A DNA stretch of 64,000 bases from Spirosoma linguale DSM 74 (GCA_000024525.1 CP001769.1:1784001-1848000); one strand, 5' to 3'. Numbered from the stretch's first letter, positions 8,627-18,972 are shown. The notes: generated from the sequence alone by a model not told the origin. A program made the numbers and translations.

Positions 8627-9493
8627 ATGAAGGCACTTCTTTTCCGTGTTCCCACCGTCGATGACCGTTCATTCCGGATAGACCAGGACAACGCTCCTTA
8701 TTTTTACGGCCAATTGCATTTTCACCCCGAAATTCAACTCACACTCATCCAACAAGGGGAGGGAACACTGATTGTGGGTGATAAAATTGACCGGTTCAAC
8801 CCGTATGACGTGTTGCTACTGGGTGCCAATCTGCCCCATGTGTTGCGTAGTGATACCGACTATTATCAGCCCGAGTCTACCCGCCGGGCTACGTCCGTTT
8901 CTGTATTATTTAAACCTGAGCACCTGGAAAAGACAATGCTCAACCTGCCCGAAACCCGGCATCTGACAACGCTTTTGCAGGAAGCGCAGCACGGCGTTCG
9001 GCTGCGTTGCGGAACGGAAAATGCCCTTACTCAACTACTGGAGGATATTCCCGAAAAACGACCATTCGAGCAGTTGCTTGGGTTATTGCAAGTGCTGGAC
9101 AACCTGGCGGCTAATCCCGAACGCGAGGTACTGTCGGCCACGGCCTACGCCCAGCCGCAGCGACCCGATGATCAGCGACGGCTGGAGCAGGTGTTCTCGT
9201 ACATTCTTCAGCGCTATGCGTCGCCTATATCGCTCGATGATGTGGCCAATGTAGCTAACCTGACGCCCGGTGCCTTTTGCCGCTTTTTCCGGCAGCACAC
9301 GCGCAAAACGTTCTCGCAACTGCTCAATGAAGTACGGATCGAACATGCCTGTCGGTACTTGCGCGAATCGCAGGAAAACATCAGCCAGATCGCGCTGAAC
9401 TGCGGCTATACGAATCTGTCTAATTTTAATCGGCAGTTTAAGGAGATCGTGGGCATGCCACCCGGCGAATATATCCGGAGTTACCGGTTGTAA
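8627..9493 (+). CDS. AraC-family regulator of the hydroxyproline operon
   Basis: About 288 residues from the ATG at 8627. An in-frame ATG at 8561 would add 22 residues with no family resemblance, so I prefer the later start. The N-terminal half is a cupin-like sensor (FYGQLHFHPEIQLTLI, then a beta-rich stretch ending in LPHVLRSD). The C-terminal 100 residues carry two helix-turn-helix motifs, the second in ISQIALNCGYTNLSNFNRQF. Being divergent from the catabolic operon, it most likely responds to hydroxyproline or a pathway intermediate. The effector is inferred from position only. Confidence 0.85.
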   Translation: MKALLFRVPTVDDRSFRIDQDNAPYFYGQLHFHPEIQLTLIQQGEGTLIVGDKIDRFNPYDVLLLGANLPHVLRSDTDYYQPESTRRATSVSVLFKPEHLEKTMLNLPETRHLTTLLQEAQHGVRLRCGTENALTQLLEDIPEKRPFEQLLGLLQVLDNLAANPEREVLSATAYAQPQRPDDQRRLEQVFSYILQRYASPISLDDVANVANLTPGAFCRFFRQHTRKTFSQLLNEVRIEHACRYLRESQENISQIALNCGYTNLSNFNRQFKEIVGMPPGEYIRSYRL

Positions 9494-9512
9494 TCGACTC
9501 CTGCCTAGTCAT

Positions 9513-10541
9513 TCAGGTGCGTGGCCGCAGGGAAGAGGCCCGCACGATGAGCTGGGTTTCCATCACTTTTGTTTCTCTGGGAACGATGGTGTTGGTCGAA
9601 TCGAGTTGTTTAAGCAGTAGCCGAACGGTTTCTGTTCCCATCTCCTGAATCGGCTGGCTGATGCTGCTGATGCCGGGCGAGAAAAAAGCCGATACGGGTT
9701 CATTATTGAAGCTGACAATGGCCACATCCTCCGGAATGCGAAGCCCTTTCTGTTTCATGGCGTAAATGGCAGGATAGGCCACCCGGTCACTAATCATGAC
9801 GACTCCATCCGGCGGCTGCGGCTGACTCATCAGGGCCAGCGTTTGCATGATGGTGTTTTCCTGCGTGTAGTCGCAATGCAGTACATACTGATCACTTATG
9901 GGTAGGTTGTGCTTCTCCAGCGCTGCCTGGTACCCTTTTACCCGTTGACTGCTGAGCAAAAGCTGAGCGGGGCCTGCCAGAAATCCAATTCGGCGGCAAC
10001 CATTTTCGATCAGGTGTTCGGTCGCTTTAAAGGCTGCCGCTTCGTTATCGACGATCACTTTCGATACATCAATACTTTCGACGTAGCGGTCAAACAGAAC
10101 CAGGGGTATGTTCTTCCGGGCCAGCCGCTCCACGTGCTCGTAGTTGTCGGTATCGCGGGAGAGGGAGATGATAAACCCTTCTACCTGACTGCGAAGCAGG
10201 TTTTGGATGTTGGTAATTTCGCGCAGGTACGATTCGTTCGTTTGGCAGACCAGTACGCTGTAGCCTGCCTGCAATGCAGCCTCCTCAATGCTGTTGAGCA
10301 TGGAGGAAAAGTAGTAATAGCTTAGGTTGGGGACAATGACCCCAATGGTTTTTGTACGGCTTTTAGCCAGATTTTTGGCAAGCTGATTGGGTTGGTAGTC
10401 AAGCTCTTCGGCAAGTTTTACGACAGCCGCTCTGGTATCCGGGTGAATTTCCGGTAAGCCCCGCAACGCCCGCGATACCGTTGAGATGGATATATTCAGA
10501 GACCGGGCAATGTCTTTAATTGTAACGGGCGTGTTTTTCAT
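9513..10541 (-). CDS. LacI-family transcriptional regulator
   Basis: About 342 residues from the ATG at 10541; the frame runs on to 10613 but the DNA-binding domain begins directly after 10541. The first 50 residues hold the LacI helix-turn-helix, VTIKDIARSLNISISTVSRA, followed by the hinge helix near LAKNLAKSRT. The rest is a periplasmic-binding-protein-like sugar sensor (IGVIVPNLSYYYFSS to the C-terminus). It is convergent with the AraC gene, with 19 nt between stops, and is not operonic with an obvious sugar operon. The GH95 gene 1 kb away is a possible target, but this is a guess. Confidence 0.9.
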   Translation of the reverse strand: MKNTPVTIKDIARSLNISISTVSRALRGLPEIHPDTRAAVVKLAEELDYQPNQLAKNLAKSRTKTIGVIVPNLSYYYFSSMLNSIEEAALQAGYSVLVCQTNESYLREITNIQNLLRSQVEGFIISLSRDTDNYEHVERLARKNIPLVLFDRYVESIDVSKVIVDNEAAAFKATEHLIENGCRRIGFLAGPAQLLLSSQRVKGYQAALEKHNLPISDQYVLHCDYTQENTIMQTLALMSQPQPPDGVVMISDRVAYPAIYAMKQKGLRIPEDVAIVSFNNEPVSAFFSPGISSISQPIQEMGTETVRLLLKQLDSTNTIVPRETKVMETQLIVRASSLRPRT

Positions 10542-10787
10542 TATGAATAGAGCCATCACCACACCTGTGTTTCGTAGGGCTGGACTACTGATATAGAAAC
10601 AGCAGCCAGCCACCAGGATGTACGATAACTTGTCAATATTAGAGAAAAAACGTCAGCTTTTCCGAAATCAATGCCTGATTGGGGATGCCCACGCCTATTT
10701 TATCGCCGTCTTGTTGCTGGCAAAGCGATGGCAGAAGGGAAAGGCTTGTAACTTCGCGGGCGAAACGTCGTAAATAAAATTTTCTGC

Positions 10788-11540
10788 ATGAACGTACTCC
10801 TGCTCAAAGTAACCCTGATGCCTTCGGTCATTGCCCTGATTACCCTGGCAATTCGAAAGTGGGGAGGCAAAATAGGGGGGCTGATTGGGAGTATGCCCTG
10901 GGTAGCCGGACCAATTCTGTTCTTTTTTATTCTGGAGCAGGGGAAGCCGTTCGGCATTTATTCCATTCAGGGGTCAATGATTGGTATTCTGGCTTTAATC
11001 AGCTTCTGCGTGAGCTATTCGGCGTTTTCGCGCCGGTTCAGGTGGTTGCCTACGCTGCTGCTTGCCTATGCTGCGTATACGCTGACCGCGTTGGTATTCA
11101 ACTACCTGCAACTCAATCTGTACGTGAGCTATGCCCTTGTGATCGTAAGTGTCCTGCTGAGTTTACGGTTTTACCCAGTACCCAACGGGCCGCTCGTTAG
11201 TACCCGTCGTTTACCATTCGATATTCCCATTCGGATGGTCGTGGCAACCTTGTTTGTGCTGGCGGTTACTGGATTAGCGGGTATATTAGGGCCGAAGTGG
11301 AGTGGTATCTTAACGCCGTTTCCCATCATGACGACAATTCTGGCTATTTTCTCGCACACCCTTCAGGGAAGTACGGCAACTATTTCGACGCTTCGCGGGC
11401 TGGTTATCGGTTTGCTGGGATTTACTACCTTCCTGTTCCTGCAAGCCTTTCTTCTCCGGGATTTCTCGGTGGCGGCATCCTTTGGGCTGGCCTTTATCGT
11501 AAACGCGCTGATTAACCTGGCCGCAAGTCGGATATGGTGA
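10788..11540 (+). CDS. polytopic membrane protein with internal duplication
   Basis: A 250-residue protein with about eight hydrophobic helices and no recognised domain name. The two halves seem related: RKWGGKIGGLIGSMPWVAGP near residue 25 and LGPKWSGILTPFPIM near residue 170 are each followed by a helix ending in a Gln-Gly pair (LEQG, TLQG). This suggests a duplicated four-helix unit, as in DUF3147/GlpM-like proteins. It probably resides in the inner membrane. It stands 21 nt before the first possible start of the GH95 gene and may be co-transcribed with it. Confidence 0.7.
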   Translation: MNVLLLKVTLMPSVIALITLAIRKWGGKIGGLIGSMPWVAGPILFFFILEQGKPFGIYSIQGSMIGILALISFCVSYSAFSRRFRWLPTLLLAYAAYTLTALVFNYLQLNLYVSYALVIVSVLLSLRFYPVPNGPLVSTRRLPFDIPIRMVVATLFVLAVTGLAGILGPKWSGILTPFPIMTTILAIFSHTLQGSTATISTLRGLVIGLLGFTTFLFLQAFLLRDFSVAASFGLAFIVNALINLAASRIW

Positions 11541-11597
11541 TAAATCGGACTCTTTCTGCTTATGGTAGTCTGGATGATTTTAGACATAGTACCTTAC

Positions 11598-14090
11598 GTG
11601 AAAAACTTTCGCAAGACCCTCTTTTTATGTTTGCTGGCGGCTGCTGTACAGGCCCAACAGCCCACTTCCCTGAAACTATGGTATAACCAACCGGCCGGGA
11701 AAGTCTGGACCAGTGCGCTACCCGTTGGCAATGGTCGGCTGGGGGCCATGGTGTATGGAAATCCGGAGCAGGAACTCATCAAATTGAACGAAGCCACCGT
11801 TTGGTCGGGTGGGCCGAACCGGAACGATAATCCCGATGCTCTGGCCGCCCTGCCTGAAATACGACGGTTGATCTTTGCCGGGAAACAGGCCGAAGCGCAA
11901 AAACTGGCGGCTGCCAACATTGAGACGAAGAAAAACAACGGTATGAAATACCAGCCCGTGGGTAATCTTCAGCTGTCGTTTACAGGGCATCAGTCCGTTA
12001 CGAACTACTACCGCGAACTGGATATTGAAAAAGCCATTGCCACAACGATGTATACGGTCGATGGCGTTCGGTACATGCGCCAGGTTATCGCATCCGTTCC
12101 CGATCAGGTCATTGCCGTTCGGCTGACGGCCGACAAACCGGGGAAATTATCATTCACGGCATTCCTCAATAGCCCCCAGAAGGTTCAGCGGAGTGTTGAA
12201 GAGACCACTAAACTGGTTATGACGGGTACCACCAGCGACCATGAAGGTGTAAAAGGTCAGGTGAACTTCAATGCCCATGTGCGCGTGGTGGCCGAGGGCG
12301 GGCAAACGACCAAAACGGATACATCGGTGGTGATCAGCGGGGCCAATGCCACTACGCTGTATGTATCGATGGCAACCAACGTTGTAGATTACAAAACCCT
12401 CACCGCCGATCCTAAAACGCGGGCTGATTCATATTTGACCCCGGCGGCCAAACGTTCGTTCAACGCCGTTTTGGCGGCTCATGTAGCGGCTTATCAGCGC
12501 TATTTTAAGCGAGTAAACCTTGATTTGGGTACATCGGATGCCGCTAAACTGCCTACGGACGAGCGCATCCGGCAGTTTGCGTCGGGCAACGATCCGCAGC
12601 TGGTATCGCTCTATTTTCAGTTCGGCCGTTACCTGCTGATTTCGGCTTCGCAGCCCAGCCGAAACGGGGTAGTGGGGCAGGTGGCCACCTTACAGGGGCT
12701 TTGGAACGACAGGATGGACCCGCCCTGGGATAGTAAGTATACCATCAACATCAATACCGAAATGAACTACTGGCCGGCCGAAGTGACTAACCTCACCGAG
12801 TTGCACGAACCGCTGGTGCAGATGGTGAAAGAGCTTTCGCAAACGGGTCAGGAAACGGCCAGGGTCATGTACGGTGCCAGTGGCTGGCTGGCCCACCACA
12901 ATACCGACCTCTGGCGGATTACCGGCCCTGTCGATCCCATTTATTATTCCATGTGGCCAATGGGGGGCGCGTGGCTGAGCCAGCATTTGTGGGAAAAGTA
13001 CCAGTATTCGGGCGATAAAGCGTACTTGAAATCAGTTTACCCGGCCATGAAGGGGGCTGCTCAGTTTTTCGTCGATTACCTTGTCGAAGATCCCAATCAC
13101 CATTATCTGGTCGTATGCCCGGGTATGTCGCCCGAGAACGCGCCATCGACACGCCCCGGCGTTTCCATTGATGCGGGCGTTACGATGGATAATCAGCTTG
13201 TGTTCGATATTTTTACCAATACTATCCGGGCCGCTCAGGCTCTCGGGACTGATGCTGACTTCGTGAAAATCGTTGCGTCGAAACTGGCGCAATTGCCACC
13301 CATGCAGGTTGGTAAGCACGGCCAGCTACAGGAGTGGATCGATGATCTGGATAGTCCTGACGACAAGCACCGGCACATCTCGCACCTCTACGGCCTATAC
13401 CCATCGGCGCAGTTGTCGGCCTACCGCACACCACAGCTGTTCCGTGCCGCCCGCAATACGCTTGAACAGCGGGGCGATGCATCGACGGGCTGGTCGATGG
13501 GCTGGAAGGTAAACTGGTGGGCGCGGCTCCTGGATGGTAACCGTGCCTATCGACTCATTACCAACCAGCTATCGCCCGTTAGTGAAGGCGGCAGAAACCG
13601 GCCCGGCGGAACAGGGGTTGGCGGTACGTACAACAACCTGTTCGATGCCCATCCGCCGTTTCAGATCGACGGCAATTTTGGCTGCACGGCGGGTATCGCC
13701 GAAATGCTCATGCAAAGTCATGACGAAGCCATTCATTTGCTGCCTGCCCTGCCCGACCGCTGGCCGACGGGGCGTATCAGCGGCCTTCGGGCACGGGGCG
13801 GCTTTGAGATCGTTTCGCTGGACTGGAAAGAGGGAAAGGTGGCCAGCGTAACTATCAAATCGACGCTGGGCGGCAACTGCCGGGTTCGCGTGCCCAATGA
13901 ATTACAGGCAAAAGGCTTCAAAACCGTTCTGAATGCAGCAACGAACGCTAATCCGTTTTATCAGCCGGTGGTTGTCAAAGACCCCATTGTTTCGCCCCAG
14001 GCGCAGCTGATCATGGCCAAACCCCGGATCGGGCAGGTGTACGACTTTGCAACGCAGCCCGGAAAAAGCTATACCTTGATCATGAAGTAG
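11598..14090 (+). CDS. glycoside hydrolase family 95 (alpha-L-fucosidase/galactosidase), secreted
   Basis: About 830 residues with a GH95 layout: an N-terminal beta-domain opening with [19 protein letters not shown], then the (alpha/alpha)6 barrel. The catalytic signatures of the family are present: two Asn in [12 protein letters not shown], the Glu of LQEWIDD, and the Asp of QIDGNFG. A GTG at 11598 gives an ideal signal peptide ([19 protein letters not shown]). ATGs at 11562 and 11574 are alternatives with a longer leader. It would remove alpha-1,2-fucose or alpha-L-galactose from plant or host glycans in the periplasm. A FucP-like importer lies 11 kb away but is not linked. Confidence 0.92.
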   Translation: MKNFRKTLFLCLLAAAVQAQQPTSLKLWYNQPAGKVWTSALPVGNGRLGAMVYGNPEQELIKLNEATVWSGGPNRNDNPDALAALPEIRRLIFAGKQAEAQKLAAANIETKKNNGMKYQPVGNLQLSFTGHQSVTNYYRELDIEKAIATTMYTVDGVRYMRQVIASVPDQVIAVRLTADKPGKLSFTAFLNSPQKVQRSVEETTKLVMTGTTSDHEGVKGQVNFNAHVRVVAEGGQTTKTDTSVVISGANATTLYVSMATNVVDYKTLTADPKTRADSYLTPAAKRSFNAVLAAHVAAYQRYFKRVNLDLGTSDAAKLPTDERIRQFASGNDPQLVSLYFQFGRYLLISASQPSRNGVVGQVATLQGLWNDRMDPPWDSKYTININTEMNYWPAEVTNLTELHEPLVQMVKELSQTGQETARVMYGASGWLAHHNTDLWRITGPVDPIYYSMWPMGGAWLSQHLWEKYQYSGDKAYLKSVYPAMKGAAQFFVDYLVEDPNHHYLVVCPGMSPENAPSTRPGVSIDAGVTMDNQLVFDIFTNTIRAAQALGTDADFVKIVASKLAQLPPMQVGKHGQLQEWIDDLDSPDDKHRHISHLYGLYPSAQLSAYRTPQLFRAARNTLEQRGDASTGWSMGWKVNWWARLLDGNRAYRLITNQLSPVSEGGRNRPGGTGVGGTYNNLFDAHPPFQIDGNFGCTAGIAEMLMQSHDEAIHLLPALPDRWPTGRISGLRARGGFEIVSLDWKEGKVASVTIKSTLGGNCRVRVPNELQAKGFKTVLNAATNANPFYQPVVVKDPIVSPQAQLIMAKPRIGQVYDFATQPGKSYTLIMK

Positions 14091-14143
14091 CGAAAGGGGC
14101 AGTCTATTTTGTCTGCATGACTAATCATTGACAGAACGCTGGT

Positions 14144-15013
14144 TCAAGCTTTGTAAGCTTTTCGAAGGACACTGCCAATCAGGCTACCGGCAAACGTAAG
14201 CCCGACAGAACCGAACAGGCTGAACACTTCAACCTCCCGGTGCGTACTGACGGGGTCTGGACCGACCAGCCCATAATAGCCCACCAGAATAAGAAATACC
14301 TGAACCAGCGCCAGCATCCATCCTTTTCGCGGCTCAAGAAAACCGAGGCCAACCGCCGAAGCCGCAGCCCACAGATAGGGCCAGTGAATAACCGGACTCT
14401 TTTTGATAATGTAAAGCAGGATTAAACCACTCATAACTGTTAGACCAGCGTTCAATATAAGCTGCCGATCAATGAAGGCACGTTTGCCCGGTGGCTGAAT
14501 CAGGGCTTTTCTACGACCCAGTTCATCCAGTCGGCTGGCCTTGTCCATGTCCTGCTGAGCGTCCATGTCCTGCCGGAGTTGCTGACGGGTTAAGCCACGC
14601 CATCGGTAGGGCTCAGCTACTTCGCCGTGGGAGTGAAAAATTGCTTTGTCGAAATCTTGAAAAGCAGTTGTATAGTCATGGGCCTGAAAGTGGATTTGCC
14701 CACTTTCGGTATGCAGTTCGGCGAGGGTGTCATCGTAACTTTTTCCCCGATTCAGGTCGTCGATTGCTGCTTGTGTATCGCCCAGCGACCGGTAAATACG
14801 AGCCCGGTAGAGATAAGCCACCGACGAGTCGGGCGTTGTACGAATCACGTTGTTGAAGTAGGCAAGGGCTTGAGCATACTGATCGTTTTCATAAAGCGTG
14901 ATCCCTTCCCGTAGCCGATCGGCTTCTAGTTCGGCTTTAGACCGCTGGTCGGCATAGTAGCGTAAATAAATGATGTACCCAATAAAAGCAGTGAGTGCCG
15001 TGAGTTCAAGCAT
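14144..15013 (-). CDS. TPR membrane protein
   Basis: About 289 residues from the ATG at 15013, which places a transmembrane helix (LTALTAFIGYIIYL) at the N-terminus. The middle (residues about 40-170) holds at least three TPR units, including YAQALAYFNNVI and AFQDFDKAIF. The C-terminal third has three further hydrophobic helices. The frame extends to 15082, but that addition lacks obvious coding character. It is probably an inner-membrane protein with a TPR domain for protein contacts; the function is unknown. It is convergent with the GH95 gene. Confidence 0.75.
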   Translation of the reverse strand: MLELTALTAFIGYIIYLRYYADQRSKAELEADRLREGITLYENDQYAQALAYFNNVIRTTPDSSVAYLYRARIYRSLGDTQAAIDDLNRGKSYDDTLAELHTESGQIHFQAHDYTTAFQDFDKAIFHSHGEVAEPYRWRGLTRQQLRQDMDAQQDMDKASRLDELGRRKALIQPPGKRAFIDRQLILNAGLTVMSGLILLYIIKKSPVIHWPYLWAAASAVGLGFLEPRKGWMLALVQVFLILVGYYGLVGPDPVSTHREVEVFSLFGSVGLTFAGSLIGSVLRKAYKA

Positions 15014-15204
15014 AAGTATATAGTAAGCTGCCCGCAAAATTGGGACTATTTGAGCATTTAGACATGTTCCTATAACCAGCAAATAGGCTTCATTCTTGCC
15101 CTGATAGGTATTTATTGGCTAATGGGGCATTATTAGTGCAGGATGGATACACTCGTAATGGTGTATCACCTAACTAATAAGAAAACAGTTGAACTTGTAA
15201 TTTG

Positions 15205-15999
15205 ATGCCCATGCGTGCAAAAACCTCAAGACGTAGATTCCTGAAGTCGTCGGCTTTCCTTGGGCTGGCATCTGGTTCATTGCCAGAATTGGCTAAGGGC
15301 AATGCCCGACCTGATGGTCAACAAAAAGAAACCGGGCTTGTCTTCCTCTTTCAGGGCGATTCGATAACCGACGGTAACCGGGGCCGAAACACCGACCCAA
15401 ACCACATTATGGGACATGGGTATGCCTACGCAATAGCCAGCCGAATCGGAGCTGATTTCCCGGAGCGGGATTTTGTCTTTTATAACCGGGGTATCAGCGG
15501 CAACAAAATTACGGACTTACAGAAGCGCTGGCAACCCGACACGCTGGCTCTCAAACCGGACGTGCTCAGTATATTGATCGGGATCAATGATACGGGAGCA
15601 ACCATCAATAAACCCGCCGAGGCAACAACCCCGGAGCAGTTCGAAACGATCTACCGTAGTTTGCTTGATGACTGCCGACGGGCTAATCCAGAAACCCTCT
15701 TTGTATTGGGTATTCCGTTTGTGTACCCCGTGGGCAGTCGGCAGGATAACTGGGAGCGCTGGCAGAGTGACACCCGGAACCGGCAGGCGGTAATCCGGAA
15801 ACTAGCGACCGAATTCAACGCCGTAGTGGTCGATTACCCCGCCGTTCTCGATCAGGCGATTGCGCAAAAGAATACGGAATACTGGGTGTGGGACGGTATT
15901 CACCCAACAGTATTTGCGCATGAACTGATGGCTCGCGAATGGATTAAGCAGGTAAGCAAGCGGCTGAAGTTCTTGAGGAAGTACAGACGCAGCTTTTAA
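15205..15999 (+). CDS. SGNH/GDSL hydrolase with Tat signal
   Basis: About 264 residues. The N-terminus carries a twin-arginine signal, SRRRFLKSSA, so it is likely exported folded. The SGNH blocks are in order: GDSITDGN (Ser), a Gly in NRGISGNK, GINDTG (Asn), and WDGIHPT near the C-terminus (Asp and His). These enzymes deacetylate or de-esterify carbohydrate or lipid substrates; the position near a GH95 enzyme suggests a carbohydrate esterase, but this is inference. ATGs at 15205 and 15211 are equally good starts, both just before the Tat motif. Confidence 0.88.
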   Translation: MPMRAKTSRRRFLKSSAFLGLASGSLPELAKGNARPDGQQKETGLVFLFQGDSITDGNRGRNTDPNHIMGHGYAYAIASRIGADFPERDFVFYNRGISGNKITDLQKRWQPDTLALKPDVLSILIGINDTGATINKPAEATTPEQFETIYRSLLDDCRRANPETLFVLGIPFVYPVGSRQDNWERWQSDTRNRQAVIRKLATEFNAVVVDYPAVLDQAIAQKNTEYWVWDGIHPTVFAHELMAREWIKQVSKRLKFLRKYRRSF

Positions 16000-16186
16000 T
16001 CGTCATATTGACCCTAAGGCAATCTCATAATAGCTGATCGCAGGCAGTGAAATCCGTCTTAACGTGAAATTAGACATTGGTTAAAAATATGTTAAACTTA
16101 GCACTTGATGTTACTTAGCGGGTGGTTGAGTAATTACCTTAGCGGATAATACTTGGCTTCTTTTCTTGTACTCAAAGACTAATAAA

Positions 16187-16378
16187 GTGACTGAGAAGGT
16201 AACATTAGCTTCTGGAAGTTGGCCGAAAAAAGCTTCGCCTAACTGTCCCAAATGTGGTGATTGGTCATCGGTTGATCGGGTGTCTCGTGGAAATTTAATT
16301 CGTACCGTTTTATTTTTCCTGCCCCTTCGGGCTTATTTGTGTTATAGATGCAGTCGTAGATTTTACCGGTTCAGATAA
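16187..16378 (+). CDS. small zinc-ribbon-like protein
   Basis: A short gene of about 63 residues if started at the GTG at 16187 (a TTG at 16166 would add 7). It has two Cys pairs, CPKCGD and CYRCSRRF, about 35 residues apart, flanking a hydrophobic RTVLFFLPLRAYL segment. The pattern suggests a metal-binding knuckle protein, possibly membrane-associated. I do not know its function. The gene stands alone between a hydrolase and a dienelactone hydrolase, about 190 nt and 160 nt away. Confidence 0.55.
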   Translation: MTEKVTLASGSWPKKASPNCPKCGDWSSVDRVSRGNLIRTVLFFLPLRAYLCYRCSRRFYRFR

Positions 16379-16537
16379 GCGGGTTATAAGTATCTGATAC
16401 TACCAATCGTGTGGGCCATCGACACGTCGCGTCGCATCCCTCGATTAGCCTGGGGTAACCGCTAATTGGATTATAAAGGAAACGGATCGTTTGATTAGAA
16501 ATTTGTTAAATTTAGGCGTAAACGAACCCAGACCGAC

Positions 16538-17425
16538 ATGAGCCAAATCAATAAAGAAGACCTCAAACAGGAAGTGTTTGACCTGTATGATGACTATGCC
16601 CACAACCGGATCGACCGGCGCGACTTTATGCAAAAGCTGTCTACCTACGCTGTAGGTGGTATTACCGTAGCGTCTTTGATGGGATTTCTCATGCCTGATT
16701 ATCAGGGTGCTATTCAGGTCAAAGAAGATGATCCCCGCATAACATCGGAGTATATTACGTATTCGTCGGCCAAGGGGGGCGGATCGATCAAAGCCCTACT
16801 GTCAAAACCAGCCAATGTAAAAGGTAAACTCGGTGGTATTGTTGTGGTACATGAAAACCGGGGGCTGAATCCACACATCGCCGATGTTGCCAGACGAGCA
16901 GCCTTAGCGGGGTTTGTTTCGATTGCCCCCGATGCGTTAAGTCCCTTAGGTGGCTATCCGGGTAATGACGACGATGGCCGTGCCCTGCAAAGTAAACGTG
17001 ACAGGAATGAAATGCTGGAAGATTTTATAGCGGCCAATGACTATTTGAAAACCCAGAAAGACTGCAATGGCAAGGTTGGTGTTGTTGGCTTTTGCTTTGG
17101 TGGGTGGATTGCCAATATGATGGCTGTGCGGCTTCCTGATTTATCGGCTTCTGTTCCGTTTTATGGCGGTCAGCCGACGGGCGATGATGTGGCGAAAATA
17201 AAAGCTCCTCTACTGTTACATTATGGCGAGCTGGACAAAGGTGTTAACGCGGGTTGGCCTGCCTACGAAGCGGCCTTAAAAGAAAACCATAAAGAATACA
17301 CGGCCTACGTATATCCGAATGCGAACCATGGCTTTCATAACGATACAACCCCACGTTACGACAAAGCCGCAGCCGAACTGGCCTGGAAGCGTACCATCGA
17401 CTTCTTTAAAGCAAAACTAGCCTGA
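16538..17425 (+). CDS. dienelactone hydrolase family protein
   Basis: A 295-residue alpha/beta hydrolase. The N-terminal 65 residues hold RRDFMQKLS and a hydrophobic helix, which resembles a Tat-like or membrane anchor. The DLH domain follows from about residue 85: [12 protein letters not shown], then the nucleophile elbow GFCFGG (Cys), the Asp of YGELDKG, and the His of NANHGFHND. This is the Cys-His-Asp triad of dienelactone hydrolase. Its natural substrate is unknown; DLH proteins with export signals are common in Bacteroidota. An imperfect hairpin lies 90 nt downstream. Confidence 0.88.
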   Translation: MSQINKEDLKQEVFDLYDDYAHNRIDRRDFMQKLSTYAVGGITVASLMGFLMPDYQGAIQVKEDDPRITSEYITYSSAKGGGSIKALLSKPANVKGKLGGIVVVHENRGLNPHIADVARRAALAGFVSIAPDALSPLGGYPGNDDDGRALQSKRDRNEMLEDFIAANDYLKTQKDCNGKVGVVGFCFGGWIANMMAVRLPDLSASVPFYGGQPTGDDVAKIKAPLLLHYGELDKGVNAGWPAYEAALKENHKEYTAYVYPNANHGFHNDTTPRYDKAAAELAWKRTIDFFKAKLA

Positions 17426-17512
17426 TTAACTTTTTAGAGGGGCTTCACGAAGACATAACGGTCACGATGCCATCAAAAGGTAAATAGGTGGGGACTCTCT
17501 CCGAAATACGAT

Positions 17513-17550
17513 TTTTCTGAAGCGCGGCCGGAAAACCACGCTTCAGAAAA
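17513..17550. repeat. 12-bp inverted repeat between convergent genes
   Basis: Perfect 12-bp arms (17513-17524 and 17539-17550) with a 14-nt loop, between the converging DLH and FrnE-like genes. No T-run follows on either strand, so a terminator role is weak. Confidence 0.45.
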
Positions 17551-17611
17551 TCTCACCCCTGACTAAAGCAAACAGATACTGGGCTTCAGCTGATCTGCAT
17601 TAACTTTCAGC

Positions 17612-18316
17612 CTAGCACACCTCACCGGGTGTACAGGCAGGGCCGTCTGCCTGCACGTCGGTAAGCACAGAATTAGCGTTCTCCCATTCTGTCCAGGCGG
17701 TGTTGAGAGCGCCCAGGAATGTTTCGGGTTGTTGCGCACCCGAAACGGCGTACCGGCGATTCAGCACGAAGAACGGTACGCCCCGCGCTCCTACCTGCTG
17801 CGCTTCATATACATCCCGGTTTACGGCATCTGCAAACTGGTTGCTGTTCAGTAATTGCTCAACGGCCGTTGCCTCCAGACCAATTTCGGTGCCCAGCTCC
17901 AGCAGGGTAGCATGGTCGGAGGTGTCGCGTCCTTCGGTGAAATAAGCCCGGAACAACCGTTCTTCAATAGCATCGCCCAGACCGTGTTGTTTAGCCAGTT
18001 GAATGAGCCGATGGGCATCCCATGAGTTGGCAACTACAGCTTTATTCAGGTCGTAGGATAGTCCTACTTCCCGCGCCATGCCAGTGACATGGTCGTTCAT
18101 GCGTTGGGCTTCGGCCAGGCTCCAGCCTTTTACTTCGGCCAGATACTGATTGATGCTCTTGCCAGGCTGGGTTTTCATATCTGGATTCAGCTGAAAGCTT
18201 TTCCAGACAATATTGATTTGCTCTTTGTGCTCAAACTGATTGAGAGCCTGTTCGAATTTCCGTTTGCCAATGTAGCAAAAGGGGCACATGATATCACTCC
18301 AGATTTCTACGTCCAT
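17612..18316 (-). CDS. FrnE-like DsbA-family oxidoreductase
   Basis: A 234-residue cytoplasmic thioredoxin-fold protein of the DsbA/FrnE branch. The N-terminus MDVEIWSDIMCPFCYIGKR has the CPFC active site. The cis-Pro loop is in ARGVPFFVLN near residue 175. There is no signal peptide, in contrast to true DsbA. FrnE-like proteins are disulfide isomerase or polyketide-related oxidoreductases; the partner here is unknown. The next gene upstream on the same strand is a pentapeptide-repeat gene only 20 nt away, so the two may share a transcript. Confidence 0.88.
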   Translation of the reverse strand: MDVEIWSDIMCPFCYIGKRKFEQALNQFEHKEQINIVWKSFQLNPDMKTQPGKSINQYLAEVKGWSLAEAQRMNDHVTGMAREVGLSYDLNKAVVANSWDAHRLIQLAKQHGLGDAIEERLFRAYFTEGRDTSDHATLLELGTEIGLEATAVEQLLNSNQFADAVNRDVYEAQQVGARGVPFFVLNRRYAVSGAQQPETFLGALNTAWTEWENANSVLTDVQADGPACTPGEVC

Positions 18317-18336
18317 GGTTGGTAAGCATTAATGAA

Positions 18337-18900
18337 TTAGGTAACGATGATGTCATATTTGTTTAGCAAACCGGGAAGGCTATGCAGCGAAAACTTTGTT
18401 TTTCTGATCTTGTTTTGGTCAGGGTCCAGGCTCAGGTTGTACGAACTCGAAAAGTCGGTTTGCGTCAGCGTATTCGTGGCAAATACCGTCAGTTCGAGGT
18501 TGCAGTTTTTAAACAAGGCCCCGCTCAGGTCGCAGTTTAAAAAACGGGCTTCGCGCAGGGAGCAATCCACAAATCGGGTCTTTTTCAGGTTTCGATTGAA
18601 AAATGAAGCGTAATCGAGCTGGCACGTCTGAAAATCGACATGGAAGCCGAAGGCGTTGCATTGCCCGAAATTTACCCCGTTCAGCTTGCAATCCATAAAC
18701 AGCACATCGTCGAGCTTAGTGCCCTCCAGTACTGCCATGCCCAGATTACAGTCGGTGAAGCGGCAGTTGACGAAGCTCGTACCGCCGAATGCTACTTTAG
18801 ACAGGTCGAGGTTTTTAAAGGTACATTGCTCAAAACTGTGGCGGAACCACTGCTGCGGTTCGTCCGTAGTCTGGTCGAATACCTGGTCGCAAAAATCCAT
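18337..18900 (-). CDS. pentapeptide-repeat protein (Qnr/McbG-like)
   Basis: A 187-residue protein built from A/C-x-L/F-x-x pentapeptides through most of its length, for example CTFKNLDLSKVAF, CRFTDCNLG and CDLSGALFKNCNL. These should fold into a right-handed beta-helix. The size and the C-terminal KFSLHSLPGLLNKYDI tail are like chromosomal Qnr/McbG relatives, which mimic DNA and bind gyrase. Whether it has any effect on quinolones or another gyrase poison is not predictable from sequence. It lies upstream of, and probably in the same transcript as, the FrnE-like gene. Confidence 0.85.
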   Translation of the reverse strand: MDFCDQVFDQTTDEPQQWFRHSFEQCTFKNLDLSKVAFGGTSFVNCRFTDCNLGMAVLEGTKLDDVLFMDCKLNGVNFGQCNAFGFHVDFQTCQLDYASFFNRNLKKTRFVDCSLREARFLNCDLSGALFKNCNLELTVFATNTLTQTDFSSSYNLSLDPDQNKIRKTKFSLHSLPGLLNKYDIIVT

Positions 18901-18972
18901 TTATAAGCGGTTGTAAAGAGTGTATTCCGGTATCGGAATAAATACCAAACCTACCGCTGGTTTGGCTAAACA

